Shown here piece by piece: positions 46,812 to 59,299 of a stretch of DNA of 64,000 nt. The notes under the pieces are model-generated. The model saw nothing but the letters and a program-made list of their open reading frames with translations, made no database searches and was not told the origin of the DNA. The translations under genes and the position numbers were made by a program. This DNA comes from Ailurus styani (Eukaryota > Chordata > Mammalia > Carnivora > Ailuridae): assembly GCA_002007465.1 (NCBI GenBank), contig LNAC01000110.1:915448-979447 (forward strand), written 5' to 3'. Numbering within the stretch: position 1 is the stretch's first letter; the number at the start of each line of letters is the position of its first letter.

Positions 46812-47039
46812 AAAAGAAATCAATATGGAGGGGCACCTGGGTGGCTCAGTGGGTTAATGCCTCTGCCTTCAGCTCAGGTCATGATCTCAGGGTCCAGGGA
46901 TCGATTCCCACGTCAGGCTTCTTGCTCAGCGGGGAGCCTGCTTCCTCCTCTCTCTCTGCCTGCCTCTCTCCCTACTTGTGATCTCTCGCTCTGTGTCAAA
47001 TAAATAAATAAATCTTAAAAAAAAAGAAATCAATATGGA
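46812..47039 (+). repeat. Young CanSINE with 18-bp duplication
   Basis: The body 46830-47021 is close to consensus. AAAAGAAATCAATATGGA lies at 46812-46829 and 47022-47039. Confidence 0.97.
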
Positions 47040-48822
47040 AGCATATTTGGGAATAGTTTGTAGGAAAAAAAATTGATGTAGGAAAATTGTCATTCCTTTT
47101 TTTCCCAGTTAAGTCCTGTGACTTTACTTGAGTGATAAGGATTTAAAAGATAAGAATTCGTTACCAACATGGGATCTGAAATTGGGGATTTAGGTCTTTA
47201 AATCATGGTCACAAATAATAGGAAGATAGACATTCGGCTGGGGGCAGGCACATCTTCCTAGAATGGAGAAGAATGCATTTGCTTGGTCTAAAGTTTTTTG
47301 AACTGAATATGGAGGAGATGAAGAGAAGATGAAGAGAAACACCCAGCCCCTCTGGGGAAGTGCTGGTTGACATGGAAGAAGATTGTGGGAGCTTGTCGGG
47401 TTTTGATAGTTGGCAAGGGCCCCAAAATAACACTTGAAGCCTTAGACATCCATCCCTTGTGTAATATGACTATAGATAGCAAGCAAGGTGAACAAAATGA
47501 GCTTTGGATTATAATCAGCAGGTGTGAATTCAGATGCATCCCTCGGTGTACCATGTCAGAGCCCTCATCGGAAAAGCGTGATTAGCAGGGCAGGGTGAGA
47601 GGGGAGGTGATGTGTGTTAAGAAGCTACCTGCCTGGGAGGGAATCTTTGTACCTGCTGGTGCAAGCACCCTGAAGAACAGGAGAGAGGATGAGGCAAAAG
47701 AAAAGTGTCTTATGGTTCTATAAGTAGGGTCAAAGCCATCTGGTGAGGTAGATAAAATGAATAATGCATTTCTGATCCTGATTCCAAAATACAGAGAAAA
47801 TATATGGTAGTGTCTCAGTTGGTTAAAGTTAATCAAGTTCTGGTCTGTCAATAAGGACAAGCATGTTCACCAGAAAAGTCATTTCTGTAAGTCAGTGGTA
47901 CTCTTTCGTATACAACGTGGGTCCTTGGATAGCTTCAACCCATGTGAACAGTATTTTGTACCTGGAGAACCACAAGACTAACACCGGGTTGCAGCTCTCA
48001 CAGAATCTAAATAAAACTTGGGTTCAAAAGTCAACAGACTAAAACAATCAAAACAATCTAAAATTTTATATTCCCAATTTAAAGAAGAAATTCTCTTCTC
48101 TTTGTCATTCAGATAGTATGTTACATCTGCCCCTTCCTTTTCCATTCTCATGGAGAAGAGATTATGATTTTCCATTCAACATTACATGACATGCAGAGAA
48201 GGGAGTAAGAGCACTGCAAGATGGGCAAATGGTGTATCAGACATCGGTCTTCAAAATAGTGTGTTAATTAGATGAAGTAAAGAGACCAGGGTGACTGTAG
48301 TTGACTGTAGCATTGATCCGAGGAGGAGGGAAATAACCCTGTATAGATAGTTGGCAGTCAGTTTGTGAAAGTCATGAGTGCCAAACCTAGTTGTTGGAGT
48401 TTTATGTTCAAAGTATTGGAAGTCTGGAGATGTATGAGTGGGAAATGTCAAGATGAGAATGATCTTCAGTAATATTAATTGGGTTGCTATCGCTAGGGTA
48501 ATTTTGAGGACTAAGAGCTTTGGAAAGATACTGAACATAGGGAAACCAGATAGGAGAATAGTATAACAGTGCAAGCCTGAGCTGGAAAAGGCTGGAACCA
48601 GACCCAGGATAGGAGCAATGGAAAAGAGGTGGAACAAAGATGATGTAAAAGAATTGTCAGGGTTTGGCACATGAGAAAGAGGGAGGTCAACTATGCTGAA
48701 ATTTTGAGTTCAGGTGACCAGGGTAATGAAAGAGAAGATGAAGAATGAAATTATAGATCTATGACTTCTTCGTGATATCAGGAAATCCAAGTGTAAGAGT
48801 CCAGGAAACTGTGAGACAAGAG
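47040..48822. other. Unassigned, purine-rich sequence
   Basis: The plus strand is rich in GGA and GAA and has no recognised repeat. Minus-strand frames of 92 and 139 codons (47582-47860, 48251-48670) look like chance frames in biased sequence. Confidence 0.4.
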
Positions 48823-48963
48823 AAAGCAGAAAGGGTCCAAAGTCAAAGGTAGAAACACAGATTTTGAATTCATTTTTTACAGAGATAATAGCTGAAGTTA
48901 CAAAAATATAAGTTTTTTTTTAAGATTTTATTGATTTATTCGAGAGAGTGAGCACACAAGTTG
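48823..48963 (+). repeat. 141-bp duplicated block, copy 1 (before N)
   Basis: AAAGCAGAAAGGGTCC to CACACAAGTTG. It matches 48965-49105 with three substitutions that I can see. Its end is the start of a minus-strand SINE, cut off at the N. Confidence 0.95.
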
Positions 48964-48964
48964 N
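48964..48964. other. Single-N assembly join
   Basis: One N lies exactly between two near-identical blocks. Confidence 0.98.
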
Positions 48965-49105
48965 AAAGCAGAAAGGGTCCAAAGTCAAAGGTAGAAACAC
49001 AGATTTTGAATTCATTTTTTACAGAGCTAATAGCTGAAGTTACAAAAATATAAGTTTTTTTTAAAGATTTTATTGATTTATTCGAGAGAGAGAGCACACA
49101 AGTTG
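48965..49105 (+). repeat. 141-bp duplicated block, copy 2 (after N)
   Basis: Partner of 48823-48963, continuing into the full SINE. Confidence 0.95.
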
Positions 49106-49263
49106 GGGGGGAGGGCTGGAGCAGAGGGAGAGGGAGAAGCAGACTCCCTGCTGAGCAGGGAGCCAGATGTGGGGCTTGATCCCAGGACCTGCTTGATCAT
49201 GACCTGAGCGAAGGCAGGCATTTAACTGACTGAGCCACCTGGGCACTCCAAGAATGTAAGTTT
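49042..49263 (-). repeat. CanSINE
   Basis: The body is about 49056-49249: AAAGATTTTATTGATTTATTCGAGAG, a GA/G-rich block, 'GGGGCTTGATCCCAGGACC' and 'GAGCCACCTGGGCACTCC'. AAAAATATAAGTTT and AAGAATGTAAGTTT flank it as a slightly decayed duplication. Confidence 0.93.
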
Positions 49264-50737
49264 TAACTAAAACATTCGTACTAGTAGAACTATTTTTTTT
49301 GCCAAATACTTTTCCTCTAGCAAATACGGTCTAAGATAGGTTTTCATGCCTTTATCAGTCAAGGTTCAGTAGTAGACAACAGAGTCTAAGCAGAAAGGTT
49401 GTTGGCTGTTAAGAGGTTTGTGAAATCATTTTGGAGGAGGGAGATGAAGAAACAGGCTGTAGGGTGAGCTTCTAGGAATGACTCTCCAAACCTCATTACA
49501 GAACTGGACATCCAGGTGAGCTGTTGCAGCCTCCCTCCACTGGGGCTGGGAAGACCCTGGATCAGGGGGCCCCTGTCACTACTGCCGGCCATAGGACAAT
49601 GCTGGGTCTGCCACAGACCTTGAGAGGAAAATCCTCATGGAACCCTGCCTCTGTCTCTGAAGTTCTTTCTGAACCATAATCCAAAACCAGAAATTTGAAA
49701 GGACCAGGGCATTTTATTTCTAAGTTTTCCAGATTTTGTATTCTAGAAGGGATTTTGCATAAATTTTTAGTAAGCCAATCCACAAAATTTAACATAGTGT
49801 TTCAGCCTCATTTTCTAGTGAAATACTATCGTCAAACTGGACCTTTGGTTTGTACAACTCTCTTAATCAGACCAATGAGACTGCAGCCCTGATCTTTTTG
49901 TAGGCATGACTTCATGTTTCCTTGTTAATAGTGTATTTTCCACAGAAATACTAGTTCAGACATGACAGCAAGGGCCAAGATTTTGAGGTTGTGTCCAGGA
50001 TCAATGGAAAGGCATGTCAACGTTGATTAATAATGTCTACGCAGGGATGCGGAGAGGGCAATGGTAACTTTTATTTGGTATCTCCATACTAGGTCATTGC
50101 TTCATTAGTGATAAACTTATTGCTTTCTGACTATAGACCACTATTCTTACATGTTAGAAGAAATAGCTGCTCCAACATTTTAGTGGCTGAAAATGTTTTC
50201 TACTAGTAGAATTCATACTAAGTCCTAAGTACCCTGAGCATACCCTGTTGTTATTTTAACTATTTTTTTTTAAAAACTCTAGGTTTATCCAGTAGGACCC
50301 ACTCTGCTTCCTCTATGACTCCTTTGCTGATTTTGCTCTGTATTTTTCTCTAATTGCTTCCTCAGAAGGGTCAGGTCCCTCTGTGTGTGCCGGTGGGAGG
50401 GGGAAGAAATCAGGTGGTGTGGGTAATGCTAGGAATGGCCCACGGATAGCAACTTACAGTTCTCAAGAAGGGAAGTAATGCTGGGCTGAAGGAATGAACT
50501 CTTCTGCTTCTACCAGGAGGGATTTACTCACTTACCAGGGACCTGGTGGAGTCAATCTTAGGTCTTTCGAATGTCTCTTTCTGCCCCTTGGTACTCATAC
50601 TTGAAGGTCCCCTGCTCTCTGATGCCTAACCCCATCCCCATCCCCACTCCAGACAGAATTAGCCACTCCTTTCTTTTGTTTTCTCCTATTACTTCCTACA
50701 CACACCCTCTGTTGTAGCAAATATCGAATGACATTGT
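49264..50737. other. Unassigned sequence
   Basis: The part at 49330-49600 has some old-LTR flavour but no secure landmark. No gene. Confidence 0.4.
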
Positions 50738-50850
50738 TTTTTTAAGTACCCACCACGCCATTGAGGGGCTTGAACTCATGACTCTGAGATCAAGACCTGA
50801 ACTGAGATAAAGAGTTGGGTGCCTAACTGACTGAGCCACCCAGGCGCCCC
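50738..50850 (-). repeat. Partial CanSINE
   Basis: 'GGGGCTTGAACTCATGACTCTGAGATCAAGACC' and 'ACTGACTGAGCCACCCAGGCGCCCC' with the GA-rich middle missing; probably the short type. Confidence 0.88.
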
Positions 50851-53800
50851 TCAAATTACATTTCAATTGTCTATGGACATGTCATGTTTTCAAGTTGGGC
50901 TGCTCAAAGGTAGAGGCTGCTTTTGTAGAATTAGTACTGAATAGAGTGTTTTACGTATGTTATCTCATTTGGTTCTTAAAATAAGCCTAAGAGGAAATAG
51001 GCAAAGAGCAGGTAAATATCATGCTGCATTGTAAGGTAAATGCTGGACAGAAACAGGGGTGAAAGTAGGTCATGTTTTATGTGTATACGTAGCCTCGTGC
51101 TTGGCGTCGGGCATGGGAGTGGGGGGTGCACCAGTAAATGGTCATCAAATGAGTAAGTAATTAAGTGAATAAACTACATCCTACAAACTACAAGGAAACC
51201 TTTTGATTTCTAGCTGTAAACATGTCCTTTCAGTTACTCTCTCAGCTCCGAGCATGCTGCAGACTTTAATTCAAACCAGACCTAAATACCTAGGAAGAGG
51301 AGGATATATCTCAGAACAAAATTATCGGAAACAATGCAGCTAACCACCTCACTTCAGGTCATCTAGTGAGCCTGGAGTGCCCAGTAATGTGCTTCTCATC
51401 ATAATGAGTATTTAAAGATTCAATTTAAAATGTTAATACTGCAGTGTCAGAAACATGCAAACATGAAGAGAAGATGGAATAAAAGAAGGCTTCATTTCAT
51501 CAGATGAATTAAGCTTTGTCATGCACTGTGCTCAGACGAGAGGTTTTCTTCTGCTAAATAAGACCGACCTAAGGAACTCTGATGGAAAACTGACTTCCCC
51601 ATGTTTGTACAGTCTTCATTGATGACTAGCTTTGGGTACCATTATCTTCCACTGCCCCAAAGGAGTATGTTGCTCTGATTTTAATGAACAAAGATGTTTC
51701 ACAACTAGGGTGGTTTTCGATCTAATGATCTATTGTCCACTGGTGTAATTAATAAATGGCGGTCAGGTGTCTGAGTTAGTTTTTAGCTTGGCTTTTCTGC
51801 TGTGATGTGGGTTTTTCCATAACTAGGTCTTCTTTCGCAGTAACCATTCAGGGGTTGAGGGGGTAGTTTGGGAGTGGCCGTATGCTTCCAGGGTGCTACA
51901 CTGGAAATGCTGGACTCTATTCCCCAGGGTTCATGAGCTCACCCTGTTTCCATGTGTCACCACACATGTGTTGGATCCTGGTGGAAAAATAGTTGGGTTT
52001 GAGTGGAAATAGCAGGGAGGGGGACAGCTGCATTTCAAAGCTTCTCATTTCCTTTTCCTTTGCATCTAGCTTATGGCTCAAATAGCATTGCTGACTGTAT
52101 AGTTCTGTGTAGCTTCCCCCTTCACTTCGTTTTCTCTTTCACTCCTGTGCTGACACCGTCCCTCATCTTAAAAGCCGAATCACATTCCCATTGTCTATCT
52201 CTTAGGAATATGAGTTTTATTTTGATTCACACAATTAAGAAATTCAGGCTTTTAAGAATTCTGATGTAACCTAGGAGTATTTTTCAAATGATCATCCACT
52301 ATAAATTTTTTTTCTTTACTTTTTTTGGGGGGAGAGTGGATAGAAGTTTGGGAAGAAGCATTTTGATGTGTGATGGTCCCGTGGTAGTAGAAATGGAGAT
52401 TTGTTTTCTGGTCCTAACTCTGCCTCTGATGAAATGACTGTTTCAGACACATAATTTAAACTTTCGTGTCTATAGAACAAGAAAGCTGAAGGCTAATTGG
52501 ATGACCTCTAAAATCCTTTAAAGATTAAAAGAAATGATTCTGGGATTTTTATTTATTTAGTTTTAGATTTTTGTTCGTTTCCTAGAATTTGAGTGAAATA
52601 GAATTTGGAGGAGATACAAAGTGTGAACAGGACTGTTTTTATACAACATGGATTTTCTACCATAAACACATTCTCAACTGATTTGTTGTTCTGTACATTT
52701 TCTGTGAATCAGATTCTTTAAAATTATCTGTAGCTCACAATGTGTTTAGATCTGTTGGAATATAATTAGATCCACTTGAATGACTTTCATGTTGACCACT
52801 AAATAGTCTCTGGAATTATGTTATTTAATTAAAACAGGACCTTAGTGTCTTCTTAAGAAGAAACAGAATCACTTATGTTAGGAAGAAACTTGCTAGAATA
52901 GATTAGTCTGGGAATTTGTGCTCAGGATTCTAGCCTCTATTATGCCTTCCCCTCCTTAATTTTATACTTGATTTACTCCTTTAGCATTCAACAATCACTT
53001 TGTCTCTCTAGGCCACAGATTGCCCAACTAATAAATAATGGCATTAATTCAAAATTGTGTAGAACTTAAGGGTTACTAAATAAATTACTGTAATGTGCTT
53101 TGAGATATTCCAAGAAAAAGTGATAAGGACAATGTCTTATTTTAGTTTCATTTTCCTCTTCATGCTATTAAAAACGTCCAGGATGAGAAATGCTATTTCT
53201 GCCTTCTAAGCAGAACTTTTGAGGATATTGGTGATATTAGCAACACTTTTTAAACTCCATCAGATATTTATTAAGTATAAGCGTTCACATTATTTATTAA
53301 GCTTCAAATCATTAGTATTAAGTTCCCCCCTGTTTTTCCTGGGAACTATCCAATTTCTTTGCATATCTTAGTGATTAAAGGATCCTATACCCACTAACAA
53401 GAGAGTGACTTTGCTTTGTGCCAGATGAAAACTCTAATTCTCCTTAGAGAGTTCAAATTATTTTATTTTGTGTAGAATGGATCAGAAGGACGTCTTTCTT
53501 AGTTCTATGAAGGCCACTTCTATCCAAGGACCTTTATTCCCTGGCCGGATTTAGCCATAAGCGTCCTTTAAAGATAAATAGTACTGATGATTGATAAATA
53601 AAATCTGCATAGAGATATAGCTAGTAACAATCCAGAGACTCCGTTCTTTATCTTTGCCACGTGATTTTCAAATCCACATGTCTTTGCAGATTAAATACTT
53701 ATCTCCCGGGATGAATAATTTAAAACATCAAACACTTACTTTGCTTTGAAGTGGCTGGCATGTGAACCAACTACATGATTGTCATCCAGATCCTTTATTA

Positions 53801-53905
53801 TTTTATTTTTTCATGATTTTCAAATGTCACAACAATTGAAGTTCTGCTGGGTCAGGAAAATGGGCATTTTATCTCCTGACATGTATCCAGGTTTGAGCGG
53901 GGACT
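50851..53905. other. Unassigned, mostly repeat-poor sequence
   Basis: MIR-like scraps lie near 50935-51010 (minus) and 52395-52510 (plus, 'TTTTCTGGTCCTAACTCTGCC'). The part 51160-51800 has no recognisable repeat. No exon is supported. Confidence 0.4.
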
Positions 53906-54245
53906 GTCTCGGTCTGTTGAGATGACCATAACAGAATACCTTTGACTGAGTGGCTTATAAGCAGCAGAAATTTCTATCTCACAGTTCTGGAGGCTGGGAA
54001 GTTCAAGACCGAGGCACCTGCAGTAGGCCTTCTTTCTGGTTCAGAGATGGCTGTGTTGTCACTATACCTTCACATGACGGACAGGGAAAGGGAGCTCTCT
54101 GGGATCTCTTTTATGAGGGCACAAATCCTATTCATGAGGGCTCCACACTCAAGACCTCATCACCTCCCAAAGGCCCTTTCTCCCAATTGGAAATTAGGAT
54201 TTCAACATACGAATTTGGTGGGAGACATACTCAGTCTCTAGCAGG
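53906..54245 (+). mobile_element. MaLR-type LTR
   Basis: 'TGGCTTATAAGCAGCAGAAATTTCTATCTCACAGTTCTGGAGGCTGGGAAG', 'GAGCTCTCTGGGATCTCTTTTATGAGGGCAC', 'CATGAGGGCTCCAC' and 'TCACCTCCCAAAGGCCC' are classic MaLR LTR landmarks. Two overlapping frames of about 100 codons inside it are not genes. Confidence 0.88.
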
Positions 54246-55599
54246 GACATAATTGCAGGACTCTAAGAGAAAAACAGGAAGTACATATGAAAATGAATAC
54301 ATATTTAGAAAAAGAAATAGTATACATGTAAAATTTGAGAGCTGACAAATGCTACAAATGAAATTAAATTAAGTACCTGAAATTAAATTGCCCTTTCCCC
54401 AATATTCTTGGGTGTATGCTCTTTGATCACCTCTTCACATATCAACAAATTAAAAATTTTTATATCATTTTTTGGTAGAGAAAATAGAATAAAGGAATCT
54501 TTTCACTAGAATGGTTGGTTGAAATTTGTTTTTTTATCATTGTGAGTTCACAGATGTTTCTTTATTTCCACAACCCAGTTTTAGTCATGAAAATTATAGG
54601 TTGTTGTCAAATTTAGGAAACCTCTAAAAGTTTATTTCACATATGCACTCTCTGCAGCATTCCTTAACACAGAAATTGCAATAAACTTTATTTCATGCAA
54701 TTGCCATTGAAAGGAAAAAATATACAGTGTGTTTATAATTGTATATGCTACCTTATTGAGTATATGCGTGACAGAAAGAAAACTTCTACTTTCACTAGCC
54801 ATTTACGGGAACTGCAACTTCCACTCACAATTTTACAAGTCTGATGACTGGGAGGTTTTTCCAAAGATTAGCTCTGACTCCCTGTTTCCTTCTTCACTCA
54901 CATCCTTCTGTAGCTGGGTGCTAGAGGACATGCTACGTCACAATATAACCTCGAGTTCTGTATATATGTGTCATGATGTCAGTGAGCATAGGAAGCATTA
55001 GAAATATCCCCGAAAGCTGTTTCTTACACGAGGATGGCTTGCAGTCATATTTATACATGGACGTGATTGTGAATCCATGAATATATCTCACTGAAGCCAC
55101 AGTAGATGTATTTATACTCTATTCAGTTTCTCCTTAATTGGAGATTAAACATGCCCACAGGCAAGTTACCACCACTAAAATGAAAAGTTTAAGTGACCGG
55201 TGGGACATAGGAGTGGAAACAGACAGTGGTCTTAACTAATCACTGTTAGAAGATGTCATGTTTTTATATATTACAGAAATACAAAATCCTCTGAGCAAAT
55301 TGCTGGCATCCCTCCCAGAGCCTTGGAAGGTACCTATGAAAGTGAGCCTTGTGAACTGTATATGCTATTAACTTCAAAGAAAACCTGAGTCTGGCCAAGT
55401 GCCTGGGCTTTTTGCTTTTGGAAATACTGTTTTTTATATCTCTGGTCCAGGTATAAATACCCACTAGAGGCACCAGAGCATAGTGTGGATGGCAGTATTT
55501 GCAATCATGGTAGCAGGAATAGACATCTCTCTTTCCCCCTCCTTTTGTTTCTGGTATTCCTAGAGCCTAGCATTATACTTCCTACACATCATGTGGAGA
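54246..55599. other. Unassigned sequence
   Basis: Nothing supported. A 90-codon frame at 54729-55001 has no known relative. Confidence 0.4.
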
Positions 55600-55717
55600 A
55601 GCAGGGAGATGGGTCCATTTTCAGGGTTCAAATCCCACTTTCATGATTTGGCTTTTGGAAAATTCATTTACGTTTATGAGTCTCACTTGTAAATTGGAGT
55701 TAATAATCCATAACTTT
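55600..55717 (+). repeat. MIR fragment interrupted by a SINE
   Basis: 'GGTTCAAATCCCACTTTCATGATTTGGC' and 'GAGTCTCACTTGTAAATTGGAGTTAATAA' match MIR. A SINE follows. Confidence 0.75.
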
Positions 55718-55916
55718 AAAGGTTTCTGTGAGGGACGGCTGGGTGGCTCACTTGATTAAGCATCTGCCTTTGACTCCGGTCATGATCCCAGGGTCCTGGG
55801 ATTGAGTCTTGCATCAGCATTGAGCTCCTTGCTCAGCAGGGAGCCTGCTTCTCCCTCTGCCTGCTCTGTCTGCAGCTCTCCCTGCTTGTGCTCTGTCTCA
55901 TCTTCTCTCTAAAGAA

Positions 55917-55955
<39 letters not shown>

Positions 55956-55987
55956 AATCTTTAAAAAAAAATAAAGGTTTCTGTGAG
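55718..55987 (+). repeat. CanSINE with long (AAAT)n tail and 15-bp duplication
   Basis: The body is 55733-55972. AAAGGTTTCTGTGAG lies at 55718-55732 and 55973-55987. The tail has about eleven AAAT units. Confidence 0.97.
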
Positions 55988-56004
55988 AATCCGAGGTAAT
56001 GCAA

Positions 56005-56155
56005 GTAATTCGTTAATTTTTGTGAGCCTTGGTTTACTCATTTATAAAATGAAATTAATAACAGATATTGAAAGGTCGTTTTCTGAAGATCTGACATAAT
56101 ACATATAAATTAGCCTGCACAGGGCTTGGACTATAGATAGCATTGGTCAATAAAT
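56005..56155 (+). repeat. MIR fragment
   Basis: 'GTGAGCCTTGGTTTACTCATTTATAAAATGAAATTAATAA' and 'CACAGGGCTTGGACTATAGATAGCATTGGTCAATAAAT' match the MIR 3' half. Confidence 0.78.
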
Positions 56156-56164
56156 CATCACTGC

Positions 56165-56535
56165 TTGTGGGAAAGGCTCACCAAATATTTTTGAGTTCTT
56201 CTAAGCTTCCTGGCCTATCCTGATGGAGGGTTGGCATCATGTGACTACATCTGACCAATGAAATGTGAGGGGACAAGTGGCATTTATGGGCCAACATTTA
56301 AAAGCCAATACATTTTCTGCAGCTCCTTCTACCTCCAGCAGCATCCTTGATGATGGCGTAGCCAGAATATGCAAGGAGCCTGGATCCCTGTGTCACTATC
56401 AAAGCAGAACTGCACAGGAGAACTTCTGGACTGTATTGGACTTTGTGCGAACATGAAATAAAAGTTGATTGTGTTAAGGTATTATGATTTGGGTTTTTTT
56501 TTTTTATTACTGCAGTTTAGCCTAGCATTATGTCA
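56165..56535 (+). mobile_element. Old MaLR/MLT1-like LTR
   Basis: 'GACCAATGAAATGTGAGG', a late 'AATAAAAGTTGATTGTGTTAAGG', 'TTATTACTGCAGTTTAGCCTAGC' match the 3' end of older MLT1-type LTRs. It is diverged and the 5' boundary is approximate. Confidence 0.6.
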
Positions 56536-57326
56536 TTATGACTATTGTTTTTGTTTTCATTAGCATTACTTTTGAATTGAACAGAACGATTCACAAACAT
56601 TGGCACTTTTAGTGGTACACGGAGCCGGAGTACTGGCTCCTGTACTCGGTAATGGGGACATAAAAATGTTGCTGTTGCGCATAAAACCCCTGGTTCTTCC
56701 ACAAACATAGATTCCAAGGAGGTCAAACTAAAATAAAAGAGGAAGGAGAAAAAAAAGTGCATTAAGTTTTCCATTTGGCTCACCAGCTAATCCTCTTCAT
56801 TCAGGCAACCTTATTTTCTTGAAATCCTGACTCTAAGAGTCAATGCATATTTTCATGACTTATTGAAAAATGACGTCCTTTTCTTCCAAAGTTTTGGAAA
56901 TGATGTTTCATTCCTTCTAAATTTCATTGGCTCAGCAATGCTCCATGCCTTAATAAAAGGTCTAATCAGAGTGCTGTGCATACTACCTTTGCCATTAAGA
57001 ATAAATTATAGTAAAAAATCTTCAGATGGGCTGCTAGGCATTCAGAGTTTAGCCAGCAGCAGGGACTAGCGTAGAGTCAATATCTGTGTTTTTATTTTTG
57101 GAGGGACTATCACTTAAACTGCATTGAAAATCTCCATTGAACCATTTTTTTTTTAATGGAGTGACTCAAAAACTGATTCCAGATGCCTCTTCTCTTTGGG
57201 AAGACTGGTAGAAATGCTAGCCTGATGGACTGTCTCTTAGATTCTTTGCAGTTGTTACCAAGAGCTTCCAAAAAGAGATATAATGCAAGGGACCAGTGCA
57301 AATTATGGCAAGACGTTAGGAGTACC
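56536..57326. other. Unassigned sequence
   Basis: No repeat or exon is recognised. Confidence 0.4.
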
Positions 57327-57448
57327 TGAAGTAAACTCCTTCATGCTACCCCCAAATATGCCATTTTGGACTTGATTATTTTGAGCTGGAGGCACCTGAA
57401 AACAGCAGATGCAGGAAGAGCTCTCTGACTTAGCCTTTTCTTCCTTTT

Positions 57449-57648
57449 ATTTTTAAGATTAAAAAAAACAACCTACTTGAGAGGGAGCAAGAGAGCACAT
57501 GAGCAGGGGTTGGGGGGGGAGGGGGCAGGCAGAGCAAGAGGGAGAAGCAGACTCCCTGGTGAGCTGGGAGCCCAACACAAGACCGATCCCAGGACCCTGG
57601 GATCATGACCTGAGCCAAAGGCAGATGCTTAACCAACTGAACCATCTA
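57449..57648 (-). repeat. Diverged CanSINE inside the LTR
   Basis: A GA/G-rich block, 'CAGGACCCTGGGATCATGACCTGAGCC' and 'AACCAACTGAACCATCTA', with the terminal head decayed. Confidence 0.88.
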
Positions 57649-58018
57649 AAAACAGGCCATGAAAAAGATACCCTCCCTGTAGCAGGAAGAGAAGAACTTA
57701 ACTCTTATGGACAGAGGCTGGGAAATGACAATAAAACGGAGCTGTGCAAACAAACGGACTCAGAAAACTTCATCTTCTGCTAGTTCTGCCTCTCCCTATT
57801 TCTCCTTGTACCCCCCACAACTTATTGCCTCCAGCTCAAACTGCTTTGTCTTATTGTCTTCCACAATTTGTCATTTCTTGGTCCAAAAGGTATAAATGCT
57901 TTCTGCTCCAGTCACTTCTTCAGCTTCTCATTGTCTCGTGAAGTCCACTCTCCCCGCGTGCACGTGTCAGTTTCTAATAAAACTTGCATGCTTTTCTCTG
58001 GTCAATCTGCCTTATATC

Positions 58019-58239
58019 TATTTAATTCTTTTTTTTTTTTAAAGATTTTTTATTTATTCATTTGACACAGAGAGAGAGATTACAAGTAGGCAGAGAGGCA
58101 GGCAGAGAGGAGGAAGCAGGCTCCCTGCTGAGCAGAGAGCCCGATGCGGGCCTCGATCCCAGGACGCTGAGATCATGACCTGAGCCGAAGGCAGAGGCTT
58201 TAACCCACTGAGCCACCCAGGCGCCCCTATTTAATTCTT
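58019..58239 (-). repeat. Young CanSINE inside the LTR
   Basis: The body 58031-58227 is close to consensus. TATTTAATTCTT lies at 58019-58030 and 58228-58239. Confidence 0.97.
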
Positions 58240-58292
58240 AAGCCCAGCCAGAGATCCTAAGGGGGGTAGAGGAGAATTTTTCCTCCCCTACA

Positions 58293-59299
58293 TTACCGTA
58301 GTAATGTCAGTTTGGAAATTCATGTCAGGCTCCAGAGAAGAGGCAATTCCACAGGTCAGAAGTTAGGAAGTGAGGCGGGACATAAATGCTTTGGGAAATA
58401 GGGCCTGAACCAATGAAGGGAGTTGGATCTTGTTCTTTCTGAAGGCTGCCTGCACACCAGGGAAGGCGGCAGGCTGGCAGTAGGGGTGAGGGGCAGGCTG
58501 ACGGCGTAAGGATGTGGAATTAAGTTAGACTCTCAGTCCAGTTTCAGAAAATGGAGAATGCTTTTGACACATAGGAAAAGTTTTAATGTTCATTCAAGAT
58601 GTTATAAAAGAAATACAGCTGCATGGACTTAAAAAATAGTATCACTTGACAGCATTTGAGGTTAAGGGGGTTTCTTTAGCCTAAATACAGACAGAGGGCT
58701 TGATTAACAGCTTAATACGGTCTTTGGTTCCAGACATTCCATGATAGAAAAAAGAGCAAAGACAGAAACAAACAAAAACACACAAACCAAGCAAAAAATT
58801 CCCACACATCTAATGAGACTCCTTAAATCTCCAAATGAGCCACTGTGATGTAGAAATTCTTTGATAGTCTTAACGAGTGGGTCTAACTCAAAGAGTCTTT
58901 TGGACAATCACGAGCTATGAATATACGTTCAGAAGGATTTGAAGAAATCTACATAATAAATTGCAGATACATTTCTAATAGGGAGAAATGCTGAGGAACA
59001 GAAGGGGCAGGTATTCTGAAATTAGGAAGAGTCTCTGTGCCTGTCTTATTGGCAGAATCACCGTCCAGAACTCCGACAGCTTTGCTTTACTCACAGATGC
59101 AGAAGATACCTAGTTCCCCTGAAGCAAATAAGAACCCCTCCAGGAAAAGAGGAGAAAATACACCCCCGAAGGCTGTAGTGCGTTTCTCTCTTTCCGGAGC
59201 AGCTGCCTCCTGCCAGAGACCTGCCCGTGGTCTTCCCTCAGGTCAGTTCAGTTGGTTAATCACCTGCAGGCAGCTACCTCTGCTCCAATTCTTTCCTAA
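58293..59299. other. Unassigned sequence
   Basis: A 94-codon frame at 59037-59321 has no recognised relative. No repeat is called. Confidence 0.4.

Larger units (their letters stand above)
57327..58292 (+). mobile_element. ERV1-like solitary LTR split by two SINEs
   Basis: It begins TGAAGTAAAC and ends CCTCCCCTACA, with a TACC string just outside each end (a possible 4-5 bp duplication). It contains 'GGTATAAATGC' (TATA-like, near 57890), 'AATAAAACTTGCATGC' (polyadenylation type, near 57977) and 'CAGCCAGAGATCCTAAGGGG'. No viral coding region adjoins it. SINEs at 57449 and 58031 inserted later. Confidence 0.75.

Noticed and set aside
48251..48670. A 139-codon minus-strand frame
   Set aside because: Same purine-rich bias; no recognisable protein, and there is no sign of conserved codon structure.
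53942..54252. Two overlapping 99-100 codon frames
   Set aside because: They lie wholly in a MaLR LTR.
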